Positions 1 through 8,029 of a stretch of 25,818 bases of DNA are shown one piece after another. The stretch is taken from contig CAMURX010000005.1 of assembly GCA_947097615.1 (NCBI GenBank), forward strand, positions 1-25,818. The letters are read 5' to 3'. This stretch comes from an uncultured Neisseria sp. (GTDB lineage Bacteria > Pseudomonadota > Gammaproteobacteria > Burkholderiales > Neisseriaceae). A program made the position numbers and the translations under genes. Below the pieces are notes generated by a model. That model saw nothing but the letters and a program-made list of their open reading frames with translations, was not told where the DNA came from and did no database searches. The first letter of the stretch is position 1. Each line of letters opens with the position of its first letter.

Positions 1-1
1 T

Positions 2-715
2 AGTGATTTCCTGCCGCGCCGCAGCCTGCTCTACCGCCAAGACGCCTGGCGCACCAAGCTTATCGCTGCCAATGTCGACAGAATGTTTGTCGTCACCGCC
101 GCCGTGCCCACGCCGAACGAAACCCTGCTGCAACGCGCCCTGCTGGCGGCGGAGGCGGGTGGCATCGAAGCCCTGGTCGTCCTCAACAAAAGCGACTTGC
201 CCGAAAGCGCGGCGTGGCGGGACAAACTCGCTTTTTATGCCGCCCTCAGCTATCCCGTCGTCGAAGTCAGCGCGCTGGCAAACGCCGCCACCCTGCGGCC
301 CTTGATGGCGGGGCGCACCAACATTTTTCTCGGCCAGTCGGGCATGGGCAAATCCACCCTCACCAACGCCCTGCTCGGCAGCGACGCCGCCCGCACCGGC
401 GACATCTCCGCCGCCCTCGACTCCGGCCGCCACACCACCACCCACGCACAAATGTACGACCTCGGCGGCGACACCTTCCTCATCGACTCGCCCGGCTTGC
501 AGGAATTCGGCCTGCACCACCTCGCCGCCGCCGACCTGCTGCGCTATTTCCCCGACCTGCGCCACCTCGTCGGCCAATGCCGCTTCCACAACTGCACCCA
601 CCGCCAAGAACCCGGCTGCGCCGTCAAACAGGCAGCCGACAGCAGCGCGGTTTCGCCCGATCGCGTCGCTTTTTTGCAGCGCGTTACCGACGAACTGAGC
701 GTGCCGCGCCGATAA
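2..715 (+). CDS. rsgA: Ribosome small subunit-dependent GTPase A (5' end outside the window)
   Basis: RsgA (YjeQ) is a circularly permuted GTPase that helps late maturation of the 30S ribosomal subunit. The frame is open from the first bases of the window, so the N-terminal OB-fold is mostly missing; the visible part starts in the family's RRSLLYRQDAWRTKLIAAN-like stretch. The permuted GTPase order is clear: NKSD (G4) comes before GQSGMGKST (G1, P-loop), then a Thr-rich switch with TTTH, then DSPG (G3). The C-terminal zinc site is present as C-x4-C-x-H-x5-C in the segment CRFHNCTHRQEPGC. About 237 residues lie in the window. The gene ends at TAA and is followed directly by a DUS and a miniature element. 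Function is known from the family; identification is very secure. Confidence 0.95.
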   Translation, partial: SDFLPRRSLLYRQDAWRTKLIAANVDRMFVVTAAVPTPNETLLQRALLAAEAGGIEALVVLNKSDLPESAAWRDKLAFYAALSYPVVEVSALANAATLRPLMAGRTNIFLGQSGMGKSTLTNALLGSDAARTGDISAALDSGRHTTTHAQMYDLGGDTFLIDSPGLQEFGLHHLAAADLLRYFPDLRHLVGQCRFHNCTHRQEPGCAVKQAADSSAVSPDRVAFLQRVTDELSVPRR

Positions 716-721
716 ACCGTC

Positions 722-755
722 GAGGCCGTCTGAAAGCGAAACTTCAACGAAGTTA
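722..755 (+). repeat. DUS-linked 35-bp repeat, copy 1
   Basis: AG-DUS followed by AAGCG(A/C)A(A/G)(C/T)TTCA(A/G)CGAAGTTA. The same extended module recurs at 21461-21497 and, inverted, at 11307-11342. It is much longer than the uptake word itself. Its last bases run into the left end of the miniature element at 753. Confidence 0.6.
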
Positions 756-895
756 TAGTGAGCCAACACAAAAAGATACAAGGCAGCACAAGTAGTACGG
801 GGCAGGTTTTCTTGGCATTTCCCATGCCGCAGAAAACCGCCCTCTTCGAGCTAAGGCGCAGCAACGCCGCAGATTTTTGTGTTGGCTCACTATAA
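753..895. mobile_element. 143-bp TATAGTG-ended MITE (Correia-like)
   Basis: Perfect 22-bp terminal inverted repeats lie at 753-774 and 874-895. They begin TTATAGTGAG on the left and end CTCACTATAA on the right, with outermost TA. The interior has no coding potential. Read on the minus strand it resembles the interior of known Neisseria TATAGTG elements, with a GCGTTGCTGCGCCTTAGCTC stretch and a GTACTACTTGTGCTGCCTTG stretch. It sits between rsgA and rmuC, 40 bp before the rmuC start. A half-copy of the right end lies before lpxL. The exact family name is inferred from memory of such elements, but the inverted repeats are direct observation. Confidence 0.8.
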
Positions 896-934
896 AACAG
901 GTTTCAGCCGGCCTCACCCGCCTCATTCCACACT

Positions 935-2752
935 ATGACCGCAAACCATTACTACCTTATCCTCGCCGCCGCCGTCTTCACTGCCGCCGCCCTCGCCGCC
1001 CTGATTACCCGCCTTGTCTGCCAAAACCGCCATCAGGCCGACACGGCCGAACGCGAGCGGCAGCACCAAGTCGCACAGGCCGAAAGCGAAAGCCGCTGCG
1101 CCGCCCTCGAAGAAAACCGCACCCACCTTGAAGCACTGTGCAGCCGCCTCACCGCCGAGCAACGCCGCAGCGAAGAAGAGCTGGCCGGGCAAACCGCCCT
1201 TTCAGACGGCCTCAGAGGCCGTCTGAACGCCGCCGAAAACGAGCTGGCCGCCGCCAACGTCCACGCCCGCCGCCTGCCCGAGCTGCAAAGCGAACTGACC
1301 GCCGCCCGCAGCGCGGCCGACGGACTGCACAGCCAAATCCGCGAACTCGACAGCCGCCGCGCCGCCCTCGAAGCGCAGGTGCGCCACCTCGCCGCCCAAG
1401 TCGAAGAAGCAGGCCGTCTGAAAACCGACCATGCCGCCCTGCAGCAGGAATTGTCCGACAGCCGCGCCGCCAACGGACGCCTGTCGGCGCAACTCGAAGA
1501 AGCCGCCGCGCAAAACCGCCGCCAAACCGACGAATTAGGCCGTCTGAAAACCGACTACGCCGACTTGCAGCAAGAGCTGTCCGACAGCCGCGTGCAAAAC
1601 GAACGCCTCACCACCCAAATCGAAAAAGAGCGACAGGCGCAGGAAGAAAAACTCGCCCTGCTCGACGAAGCCCGTGACGCCCTCGGCAGCCGTTTCCAGC
1701 ACCTCGCCAACCAAATCCTCGAAGAAAAAAGCCGCCGTTTCAGCGAACAAAACCGCGAACAGCTCGGCCTGCTGCTCAACCCGCTCAACGAAAAACTCGG
1801 CGGCTTCTCCCAGCTCGTGCAAAACACCTACGAAAAAGAAGCCAAAGAACGCCACACCCTCGAAAACGAACTCAAACGCCTGCAACAGCTCAACAGCCGC
1901 CTGCACGAAGACGCCGCCGCCCTCACCCGCGCCCTCACCGGCAGCCGCAACAAAACCCAGGGCAACTGGGGCGAAATGATCTTGGAGAGCGTGCTCGAAC
2001 ACTCCGGCCTTGCCAAAGGGCGCGAATACACCGTGCAGGCCGCCGCCGTGCAGACGCAGGAAGACGGCAGCACCCGCCGCCTGCAACCCGACGTCCTCGT
2101 CAACCTGCCCGACGGCAAACAAATCATCATCGACAGCAAAGTCTCCCTCACCGCCTACGTGCGCTACACCCAGGCGCAAAGCGAAGACGAAGCCCGCACG
2201 CATCTGGCCGAACACGTCCAATCCGTGCGCCGCCACGTTGCCGAGTTGTCCGCCAAGCAATACAGCGAGATAGACGGCCTCACCACCCTCGATTTCGTCT
2301 TCATGTTCATCCCCGTCGAACCCGCCTACCTGCTCGCCCTGCAACAGGACGGCAGCCTCTTTCAGGAATGCTTCGACAAACGCATCATGCTTGCCGGCCC
2401 CTCCACCCTGCTGGCCACCCTGCGCACCGTCGCCAACATCTGGCGCAACGAACAGCAAAACCGCAACGCCCTGGCCATCGCCGAAGAAGGCGGCAGGCTC
2501 TACGACAAATTCGCCGGCTTCGTCGAAACCCTGCAAAAAGTCGGCAAAGGGCTGGACGCCGCGCAAACCGCCTACCACCAAGCCTTCGGCCAGCTCAAAG
2601 ACGGCCGCGGCAACCTCATCGGCCGCGCCCAAAAGCTGCACAAACTCGGCCTGAAAACCGGCAAACAGATCGACCGCAAACTGCTGGAAGAAGCCGAAGA
2701 AAACGAAACCGCCCTGATTGCGGCGGACAAAGCGGAAGATACGCAGGAATAG
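935..2752 (+). CDS. rmuC: DNA recombination protein RmuC
   Basis: 605-residue RmuC-family protein. In E. coli RmuC limits rearrangements at short inverted repeats; the domain is related to restriction-like nuclease folds. Visible layout: one N-terminal membrane helix (about residues 5-27), a long Gln/Glu/Arg-rich coiled coil (about 30-290), then the conserved RmuC domain with the GNWGEMILESVLEHSGL and QPDVLVNLPDGKQIIIDSKV signatures. The coiled coil contains a 42-residue repeat (GRLKTDxAxLQQELSDSR occurs twice), each copy starting with an in-frame DUS that encodes GRLK. An inverted DUS pair at 1201-1227 is also translated. There is no strong ribosome binding site before the ATG; the start is 40 bp after the MITE, whose end offers a TATAAA at 891-896. 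A DUS-pair hairpin follows the gene. Confidence 0.93.
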   Translation: MTANHYYLILAAAVFTAAALAALITRLVCQNRHQADTAERERQHQVAQAESESRCAALEENRTHLEALCSRLTAEQRRSEEELAGQTALSDGLRGRLNAAENELAAANVHARRLPELQSELTAARSAADGLHSQIRELDSRRAALEAQVRHLAAQVEEAGRLKTDHAALQQELSDSRAANGRLSAQLEEAAAQNRRQTDELGRLKTDYADLQQELSDSRVQNERLTTQIEKERQAQEEKLALLDEARDALGSRFQHLANQILEEKSRRFSEQNREQLGLLLNPLNEKLGGFSQLVQNTYEKEAKERHTLENELKRLQQLNSRLHEDAAALTRALTGSRNKTQGNWGEMILESVLEHSGLAKGREYTVQAAAVQTQEDGSTRRLQPDVLVNLPDGKQIIIDSKVSLTAYVRYTQAQSEDEARTHLAEHVQSVRRHVAELSAKQYSEIDGLTTLDFVFMFIPVEPAYLLALQQDGSLFQECFDKRIMLAGPSTLLATLRTVANIWRNEQQNRNALAIAEEGGRLYDKFAGFVETLQKVGKGLDAAQTAYHQAFGQLKDGRGNLIGRAQKLHKLGLKTGKQIDRKLLEEAEENETALIAADKAEDTQE

Positions 2753-2755
2753 GCA

Positions 2756-2821
2756 AAAGGCCGTCTGAAAGCGCGGCTTCGGCACAGCCAAAACCGTTTT
2801 GCACATTTTCAGACGGCCTTT
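2756..2821 (+). terminator. DUS-pair hairpin after rmuC
   Basis: Perfect 15-bp inverted repeat (AAAGGCCGTCTGAAA at 2756-2770 against 2807-2821) with a 36-nt loop, starting 3 bp after the rmuC stop. Inverted DUS pairs are the usual terminators in Neisseria. The long loop and short T run make it weaker than others here. The rest of the gap up to prlC (2822-2959) shows nothing recognisable. Confidence 0.6.
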
Positions 2822-2959
2822 AAGCCAATACGGAGCGTGCCGCCGCAGCGGCGCATCCTGCGAATTTTTGTCCCGACCATCCGCCCCCTGCGGGCTGTAA
2901 TTTTGCCAACGAAGCCCCATTTGGCGGACTGCACGTTTTTTACTTCGCCGAAGTTTCGT

Positions 2960-2988
2960 TTTCAGACGGCCTCAGAGGCCGTCTGAAA
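2960..2988. repeat. Tight inverted DUS pair upstream of prlC
   Basis: Two AG-DUS words in inverted orientation (2961-2972 and 2976-2987) are separated by only 3 nt. The unit lacks a T tail and lies 34 bp before the prlC start, so it looks more like an uptake signal than a terminator. Almost the same unit, with the same CAG loop, sits inside rmuC at 1201-1227. Confidence 0.7.
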
Positions 2989-3021
2989 CCCTTTTCCCAT
3001 TTGCAAACAAGCGAGAACCCC

Positions 3022-5076
3022 ATGACCGACAACGTCCTCCTCCATCTGGCCGACGAGCCCCGTTTTTCCGACATCCGCACCGAAGACATCAAGCCCGCCC
3101 TGCAAAGCGCGATGGCCGACGCCCGCGCCGCCGTGGCCGCCGTCAAGGCCGAACCGCAGGCAAGCTGGCTGAACACCGTCGAGCGGCTCACCGACCTCAC
3201 CGAGCGCGTCGGCCGCATCTGGGGCGTCGTCTCCCACCTCAATTCCGTGGTGGACACGCCCGAACTGCGCGCCGAATACAACGCCCTGATGCCCGAAGTG
3301 ACCGTCTTTTTCACCGAAATCGGCCAGGACATCGAGCTTTACGAACGCTTCAAAGCCATCAAAGCCTCGCCCGAATTCGCCGCCCTGTCCGAAGCGCAGA
3401 AAACCAAGCTGGAACACGATTTGCGCGATTTCGTACTGAGCGGTGCCGAGCTGCCGCCGGAGCAGCAGGAAAAACTGGCCGCGCTGCAAACCGAAGCCGC
3501 CCAACTCGGCGCGCAGTTTTCGCAAAACGTGCTCGACGCCACCGACGCCTTCGCCCTGTATTTTGACGACGAAGGCCGTCTGAAAGGCTTGGATGCCGAC
3601 GAAAAGGCCATGTTTGCCGCTGCCGCGCAGGCCGAAGGCAAAACGGGTTGGAAAATCGGCCTACAAATCCCGCATTATCTGGCGGTGATGAAACACGCCG
3701 ACGACCGCGAACTGCGCCAAACCCTGCACCGCGCCTACCTCACCCGCGCCAGCGAGTTGGACAACGGCGGCAAATTCGACAACACCGCCATCATCACCCG
3801 CACCCTCGAAATCGCCCTCGAAGAAGCCCGCCTGCTCGGTTTCGCCAACTACGCCGAACGCTCCCTCGCCACCAAAATGGCCGAATCGCCGCAACAGGTG
3901 CTCGCCTTCATCCGCGACCTCGCCGCCCGCGCCAAGCCGCACGGCGAAAAAGATTTGGCCGAATTGCAGGCGTTTGCCCGCGCCGAACTCGGCCTGCCGC
4001 AGCTCGAAGCGTGGGACATCGCCTATGCAAGCGAAAAACTGCGCGAAGCCAAATACGCTTTCTCCGAAAGCGAGGTCAAACGCTACTTCCCGGCAAACAA
4101 AGTCCTCGCCGGCCTGTTCGGCCAAATCGGCAAACTCTACGGCGTGACCCTGCGCGAACTCGAAGTGCCCGTCTGGCATCCCGACGTGCGCTACTACGAA
4201 CTCGAACAGGACGGCGCGGTAATCGGCGGCGTATACATGGATTTGTACGCCCGCGAAGGCAAACGCGGCGGCGCGTGGATGAACGACTACCAAGGCCGCC
4301 GCCGCTTCCTCGACGGCGATAGGGCGGGCAGCGTGCAAATGCCCGTTGCCTACCTCGTCTGCAACTTCACCCCGCCCGTCGGCGGCAAAGAAGCGCGCCT
4401 GAGCCACGACGAAATCGTCACTCTGTTCCACGAAACCGGCCACGGCCTGCACCACCTGCTCACCCGCATCGACGAATTGGGCGTTTCCGGCATCAACGGC
4501 GTCGAATGGGACGCGGTCGAGCTGCCCAGCCAGTTTATGGAAAACTTCGCCTGGGAATACGACACCCTGCACGCCATGTCCGAACACGAAGAAAGCGGCG
4601 CACCCCTGCCCGAAGAGCTGTACAAAAAAATGCTGGCGGCGAAAAACTTCCAAGTCGGCCTCTTCCTCGCCCGCCAGGCCGAATTTGCCCTGTTCGACAT
4701 GCTGATATACAGCGAAAGCGACGAAGGCCGTCTGAAAGACTGGGCGCAGGTGCTGGAAAACGTGCGCGCCGAAGTGGCCGTTATCCCACAGCCCGCCTAC
4801 AACCGCTTCGCCAACAGCTTCGGCCACATCTTCGCCGGCGGCTACTCCGCAGGCTATTACAGCTACGCCTGGGCCGAAGTATTGAGCGCGGACGCCTACG
4901 CCGCCTTTGAAGAAAGCGGCGACATCCGCGCCACGGGCGAGCGTTTCCGCGACGAAATCCTCTCGCGCGGCGGCTCGCGCAGCGCGGCCGAGTCCTTCCG
5001 CGCCTTCCGCGGCCGCGACGCCACCCCCGACGCCCTGCTGCGCCATTTGGGGCTGACGGAAAACGCCGCCGCATAA
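3022..5076 (+). CDS. prlC: Oligopeptidase A (M3 family zinc metallopeptidase)
   Basis: 684-residue M3A peptidase, the normal length for oligopeptidase A/PrlC, a cytoplasmic zinc enzyme that degrades short peptides including cleaved signal peptides. The zinc motif HETGH is at residues 470-474, with the third ligand Glu about residue 500 in WDAVELPSQFMEN. The C-terminal FAGGYSAGYYSYAWAEVL block, typical of the family, is present. The ATG at 3022 is preferred over an in-frame TTG at 3001 because the AAGCGAG stretch just before it can act as a ribosome binding site and homologues start with a similar MTDNxLL. Two in-frame DUS words (3573, 4725) each encode EGRLK. A strong hairpin follows. Confidence 0.95.
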   Translation: MTDNVLLHLADEPRFSDIRTEDIKPALQSAMADARAAVAAVKAEPQASWLNTVERLTDLTERVGRIWGVVSHLNSVVDTPELRAEYNALMPEVTVFFTEIGQDIELYERFKAIKASPEFAALSEAQKTKLEHDLRDFVLSGAELPPEQQEKLAALQTEAAQLGAQFSQNVLDATDAFALYFDDEGRLKGLDADEKAMFAAAAQAEGKTGWKIGLQIPHYLAVMKHADDRELRQTLHRAYLTRASELDNGGKFDNTAIITRTLEIALEEARLLGFANYAERSLATKMAESPQQVLAFIRDLAARAKPHGEKDLAELQAFARAELGLPQLEAWDIAYASEKLREAKYAFSESEVKRYFPANKVLAGLFGQIGKLYGVTLRELEVPVWHPDVRYYELEQDGAVIGGVYMDLYAREGKRGGAWMNDYQGRRRFLDGDRAGSVQMPVAYLVCNFTPPVGGKEARLSHDEIVTLFHETGHGLHHLLTRIDELGVSGINGVEWDAVELPSQFMENFAWEYDTLHAMSEHEESGAPLPEELYKKMLAAKNFQVGLFLARQAEFALFDMLIYSESDEGRLKDWAQVLENVRAEVAVIPQPAYNRFANSFGHIFAGGYSAGYYSYAWAEVLSADAYAAFEESGDIRATGERFRDEILSRGGSRSAAESFRAFRGRDATPDALLRHLGLTENAAA

Positions 5077-5097
5077 GACAGGCCGTCTGAAAGGCAG

Positions 5098-5143
5098 AAA
5101 GGCCGTCTGAAAACCTCCGATCGGGGTTTTCAGACGGCCTTTT
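5098..5143 (+). terminator. DUS-pair terminator after prlC
   Basis: Perfect 18-bp stem (5098-5115 against 5125-5142) built from inverted DUS, short loop, T run at the 3' side. A further single DUS lies just before it (about 5081-5092). Confidence 0.85.
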
Positions 5144-5147
5144 CCGC

Positions 5148-5153
5148 TACAAT
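5148..5153 (+). promoter_or_regulatory. Candidate -10 box for the Nif3-like gene
   Basis: TACAAT lies immediately after the prlC terminator and 40 bp before the Nif3-like ATG. The -35 position would fall inside the terminator and shows no good match, so this rests on the -10 and its placement. Confidence 0.4.
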
Positions 5154-5193
5154 GCGCCGCCGTTTCAAAACAGATCAAGCAAAGGACACAACT

Positions 5194-5943
5194 ATGGCCA
5201 CACGCGGCGAAATCCTCGCATGGTGCGATGACACCCTGCAAACCCGCCTCTTCAAAGACTACGCTCCCAACGGCCTGCAAGTCGAAGGCGCCGAACACAT
5301 CGCCAAAATTGCCGCCGCCGTCACCGCCAGCCGCGCCGCCATCGAATACGCGGCAGAGCAGGGCGCGCAAATGCTGCTGGTGCACCACGGCATGTTTTGG
5401 AAAAGCGAACCCGTCACCATCACCGGCTGGAAAAAAGAGCGCATCGCCGCCCTGCTGCGCCACAACATCAACATGGCAGGCTACCACCTGCCGCTCGACG
5501 CCCATCCCGAACTGGGCAACAACGCGCAACTTGCCAAACTGATGGGCTGGGAAACCGAATACACCTGCGGCGAACAAAACCTGCTGCACATAGGCCGTCT
5601 GAAAACGCCGCAAACCGCCGCCGCGCTCGCAGCCGATTTGGCGCAGAAACTGGGGCGCGAACCCGTTGCCGCAGGCGATCTGTCGCAAACCGTCTCCCGC
5701 ATCGGCTGGTGCACGGGCGGCGCGCAGGGCTTTTTTCAGACGGCCTTGGACGAAGGCGCACAGGTCTACGTCACGGGCGAAATCTCCGAAGCACAATACC
5801 ACCTTGCCAACGAAACCGGCGCGGTGTTCCTGTCGGCAGGCCATCACGCCACCGAGCGTTACGGCATCCTGGCACTGGCGCAGGCGCTGCAACGGCGCTT
5901 TAACGTGGAAACCGTCTTTTTCGACGAACAAAATCCTGCTTAA
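5194..5943 (+). CDS. Nif3-like dinuclear metal centre protein (YbgI family)
   Basis: 249 residues, close to E. coli YbgI (about 247). Family members form toroidal hexamers with a two-metal site; the physiological reaction is not established. Metal-site motifs are visible: VHHGMFW, then HLPLDAHPELGNN, and near the C-terminus TGEISEAQYHLA and SAGHHATERYG, which supply His/Glu ligands. The ATG at 5194 is chosen over upstream frame because AAAGGA lies 8 bp before it and residues MATRGEILAWCD match the usual start. Two DUS words lie inside the gene (5592, and inverted at 5735). It is followed by petA with an apparently separate promoter. Confidence 0.88.
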   Translation: MATRGEILAWCDDTLQTRLFKDYAPNGLQVEGAEHIAKIAAAVTASRAAIEYAAEQGAQMLLVHHGMFWKSEPVTITGWKKERIAALLRHNINMAGYHLPLDAHPELGNNAQLAKLMGWETEYTCGEQNLLHIGRLKTPQTAAALAADLAQKLGREPVAAGDLSQTVSRIGWCTGGAQGFFQTALDEGAQVYVTGEISEAQYHLANETGAVFLSAGHHATERYGILALAQALQRRFNVETVFFDEQNPA

Positions 5944-6010
5944 AGTCAAAAAACCCTTCAAAAATTTACCTTATTTTAAATAGTGCTTTAAGTAACCCCA
6001 GCAGTTCGGG

Positions 6011-6016
6011 TAGAAT
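6011..6016 (+). promoter_or_regulatory. Candidate petABC promoter -10
   Basis: TAGAAT at 6011-6016, with CTTTAAG about 18 bp upstream as a poor -35. It lies in an AT-richer 120-bp gap between the Nif3-like gene and petA, 50 bp before the petA start. No hairpin separates the Nif3-like gene from petA, so read-through is possible. Confidence 0.4.
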
Positions 6017-6066
6017 TGCGGGGTTTAATGGCTCGGTATTTTCAAAATCTCAGGATGACTGAAATA

Positions 6067-6651
6067 ATGGATAATCAAGAAATCAATCAAGGCCGCCGCC
6101 GTTTCCTCGTGCTGGCAACAGCGGGAGCGGGCGGGGTGGCCGCAGCAGGTGCGGCTGCGCCCTTCGTAGCCAGCTGGTTTCCCTCGGAAAAGGCTAAGGC
6201 CGCCGGTGCGCCGGTGGAAATCGACGTCAGCAAGCTCGAAGCCGGACAGATGCTGACCGCCGAGTGGCGCGGCAAACCGATATGGGTGGTGAACCGCACC
6301 GACCAGCAGGTAAAAGACCTCAAAAGCCTCAACGGTTCTCTGGCCGACCCCAATTCCGAGGTCGACCACCAGCCCGAAGACTGCAAAAACGAAACCCGCT
6401 CGATCAAACCAAACGTGCTGGTGGCCGTCGGCATCTGTACCCATTTGGGCTGCTCGCCGACCTTCCGTCCCGACATCGCTCCCGCCGATTTGGGCGCAGA
6501 CTGGAAAGGCGGCTTCTTCTGCCCCTGCCACGGCTCGAAATTCGACATCGCCGGCCGCGTGTTCTCCGGTATGCCCGCGCCGACCAATCTGGTTGTTCCC
6601 CCCCATAAATATCTAAGCGACACTACCATTCTGGTCGGTGCCGAATCATAA
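6067..6651 (+). CDS. petA: Ubiquinol-cytochrome c reductase, Rieske iron-sulfur subunit
   Basis: 194-residue Rieske subunit of the bc1 complex, which passes electrons from ubiquinol to cytochrome c1. The N-terminus has a twin-arginine-type GRRRFL followed by a hydrophobic helix, so it is probably exported by Tat and stays anchored. Rieske box I CTHLGC is at residues 124-129 and box II CPCHGS at 152-157. By family comparison the 2Fe-2S ligands are C124, H126, C152 and H155, with C129-C154 as the disulfide. The start MDNQEI is chosen by similarity to neisserial PetA; AGGA lies 11 bp upstream. An ATG 12 bp upstream is possible. First gene of petABC; petB begins 15 bp after its stop. Confidence 0.95.
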   Translation: MDNQEINQGRRRFLVLATAGAGGVAAAGAAAPFVASWFPSEKAKAAGAPVEIDVSKLEAGQMLTAEWRGKPIWVVNRTDQQVKDLKSLNGSLADPNSEVDHQPEDCKNETRSIKPNVLVAVGICTHLGCSPTFRPDIAPADLGADWKGGFFCPCHGSKFDIAGRVFSGMPAPTNLVVPPHKYLSDTTILVGAES

Positions 6652-6666
6652 AAAAGGGACTTCATC

Positions 6667-8016
6667 ATGGCAAACCAAACCAATAGCAAAGCAAAGGCAT
6701 TGTTAGACTGGGTGGACGCTCGTTTCCCTTTGTCTAAAATGTGGCGCGAACACCTTTCCGAATACTACGCGCCGAAAAACTTCAATTTCTGGTATTTCTT
6801 CGGCTCGCTGGCGCTTTTAGTGCTGGTGATTCAGATTGTCAGCGGCATCTTCCTCGTGATGAACTTCAAGCCCGACGGCAACCTGAACCAATACAACCTG
6901 CCCGCCGCCTTCACCGCTGTGGAATACATCATGCGCGACGTATCCGGCGGCTGGATCATCCGTTACATGCACTCCACCGGCGCGTCCTTCTTCTTTATCG
7001 TCGTGTACCTGCACATGTTCCGCGGCCTGATTTACGGCTCGTTCAAAAAACCGCGCGAGCTGGTGTGGGTGTTCGGCTCGCTGATTTTCCTTGCGCTGAT
7101 GGCCGAAGCCTTTATGGGCTACCTGCTGCCGTGGGGACAAATGTCGTTCTGGGGCGCACAGGTAATTATCAACCTGTTCTCCGCCATTCCTGTAATCGGC
7201 CCCGATTTGTCCGTTTGGATACGCGGCGACTTCACCATCTCCGACGCCACGCTCAACCGCTTCTTCGCCCTGCACGTTATCGCCGTGCCGTTGGTACTCT
7301 TGGGCTTGGTGGTGGCACACATCATCGCCCTGCACGAAGTCGGCTCGAACAACCCCGATGGCGTCGAAATCAAAAAACTCAAAGACGAAAACGGCGTGCC
7401 GCTGGACGGCATTCCCTTCCATCCCTACTACACCGTGAAAGACATTCTCGGCGTGGTGGTGTTCCTCATCGTCTTCTGCGCCGTGATGTTCTTCGCCCCC
7501 GAAGGCGGCGGCTACTTCCTCGAAAGCCCCAACTTCGACCCCGCTGACCCGCTGAAAACCCCCGCGCACATTGCGCCGGTGTGGTATTTCACCCCGTTCT
7601 ACGCCATTTTGCGCGCCATCCCGTCTTTTGCCGGCACGCAGATTTGGGGCGTTATCGGCATGGGCGCGGCCGTGGTGCTGATTGCCCTGCTGCCGTGGCT
7701 CGACCGCTCGCCGGTGAAATCCGTGCGCTACCGCGGCCCGGTCTTCAAAACCGCGCTGGTGCTGTTTGTTATCGCCTTCATCGGTCTGGGCATTCTTGGC
7801 GCGATGGTGGCCACCGACTCCCGCACGCTTGTTGCCCGCATCCTGACCTGCGTCTACTTCGCCTTCTTCATCGGTATGCCGTTCTACACCAAACTGGACA
7901 AAACCAAACCGGTGCCCGAACGCGTAACCATGAGCACGGGCAGACAGAAAGTCATGTTCTTCGTTTACGTTACGATTACCCTGGTCGGTGCGTATCTGTT
8001 TGCAACCAATATCTGA
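6667..8016 (+). CDS. petB: Ubiquinol-cytochrome c reductase, cytochrome b subunit
   Basis: 449-residue integral membrane cytochrome b with eight or more hydrophobic segments. It holds the two b-type haems and both quinone sites. The haem-ligand His pairs are visible in RYMHSTG/YLHMFRG and in FALHVIAV/VAHIIALHE. The quinol-site motif reads PVWYF rather than PEWY, a variant I recall from related betaproteobacteria. An AAGGGA ribosome binding site precedes the ATG. It lies between petA and petC with short gaps (15 and 13 bp), a standard fbc/pet operon. Confidence 0.96.
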   Translation: MANQTNSKAKALLDWVDARFPLSKMWREHLSEYYAPKNFNFWYFFGSLALLVLVIQIVSGIFLVMNFKPDGNLNQYNLPAAFTAVEYIMRDVSGGWIIRYMHSTGASFFFIVVYLHMFRGLIYGSFKKPRELVWVFGSLIFLALMAEAFMGYLLPWGQMSFWGAQVIINLFSAIPVIGPDLSVWIRGDFTISDATLNRFFALHVIAVPLVLLGLVVAHIIALHEVGSNNPDGVEIKKLKDENGVPLDGIPFHPYYTVKDILGVVVFLIVFCAVMFFAPEGGGYFLESPNFDPADPLKTPAHIAPVWYFTPFYAILRAIPSFAGTQIWGVIGMGAAVVLIALLPWLDRSPVKSVRYRGPVFKTALVLFVIAFIGLGILGAMVATDSRTLVARILTCVYFAFFIGMPFYTKLDKTKPVPERVTMSTGRQKVMFFVYVTITLVGAYLFATNI

Positions 8017-8029
8017 TGAGGGCGGCAAA

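Noticed and set aside
1535-2920. A 461-codon open frame on the minus strand opposite rmuC
   Set aside because: Same cause: the complement of strongly biased codons. RmuC on the plus strand is unmistakable.
3661-5961. A 766-codon open frame on the minus strand opposite prlC and the Nif3-like gene
   Set aside because: It mirrors the C-ending codon bias of the real genes on the other strand, spans two genes, shows no protein family features, and is low in complexity (Gly/Ala/Val/Phe).
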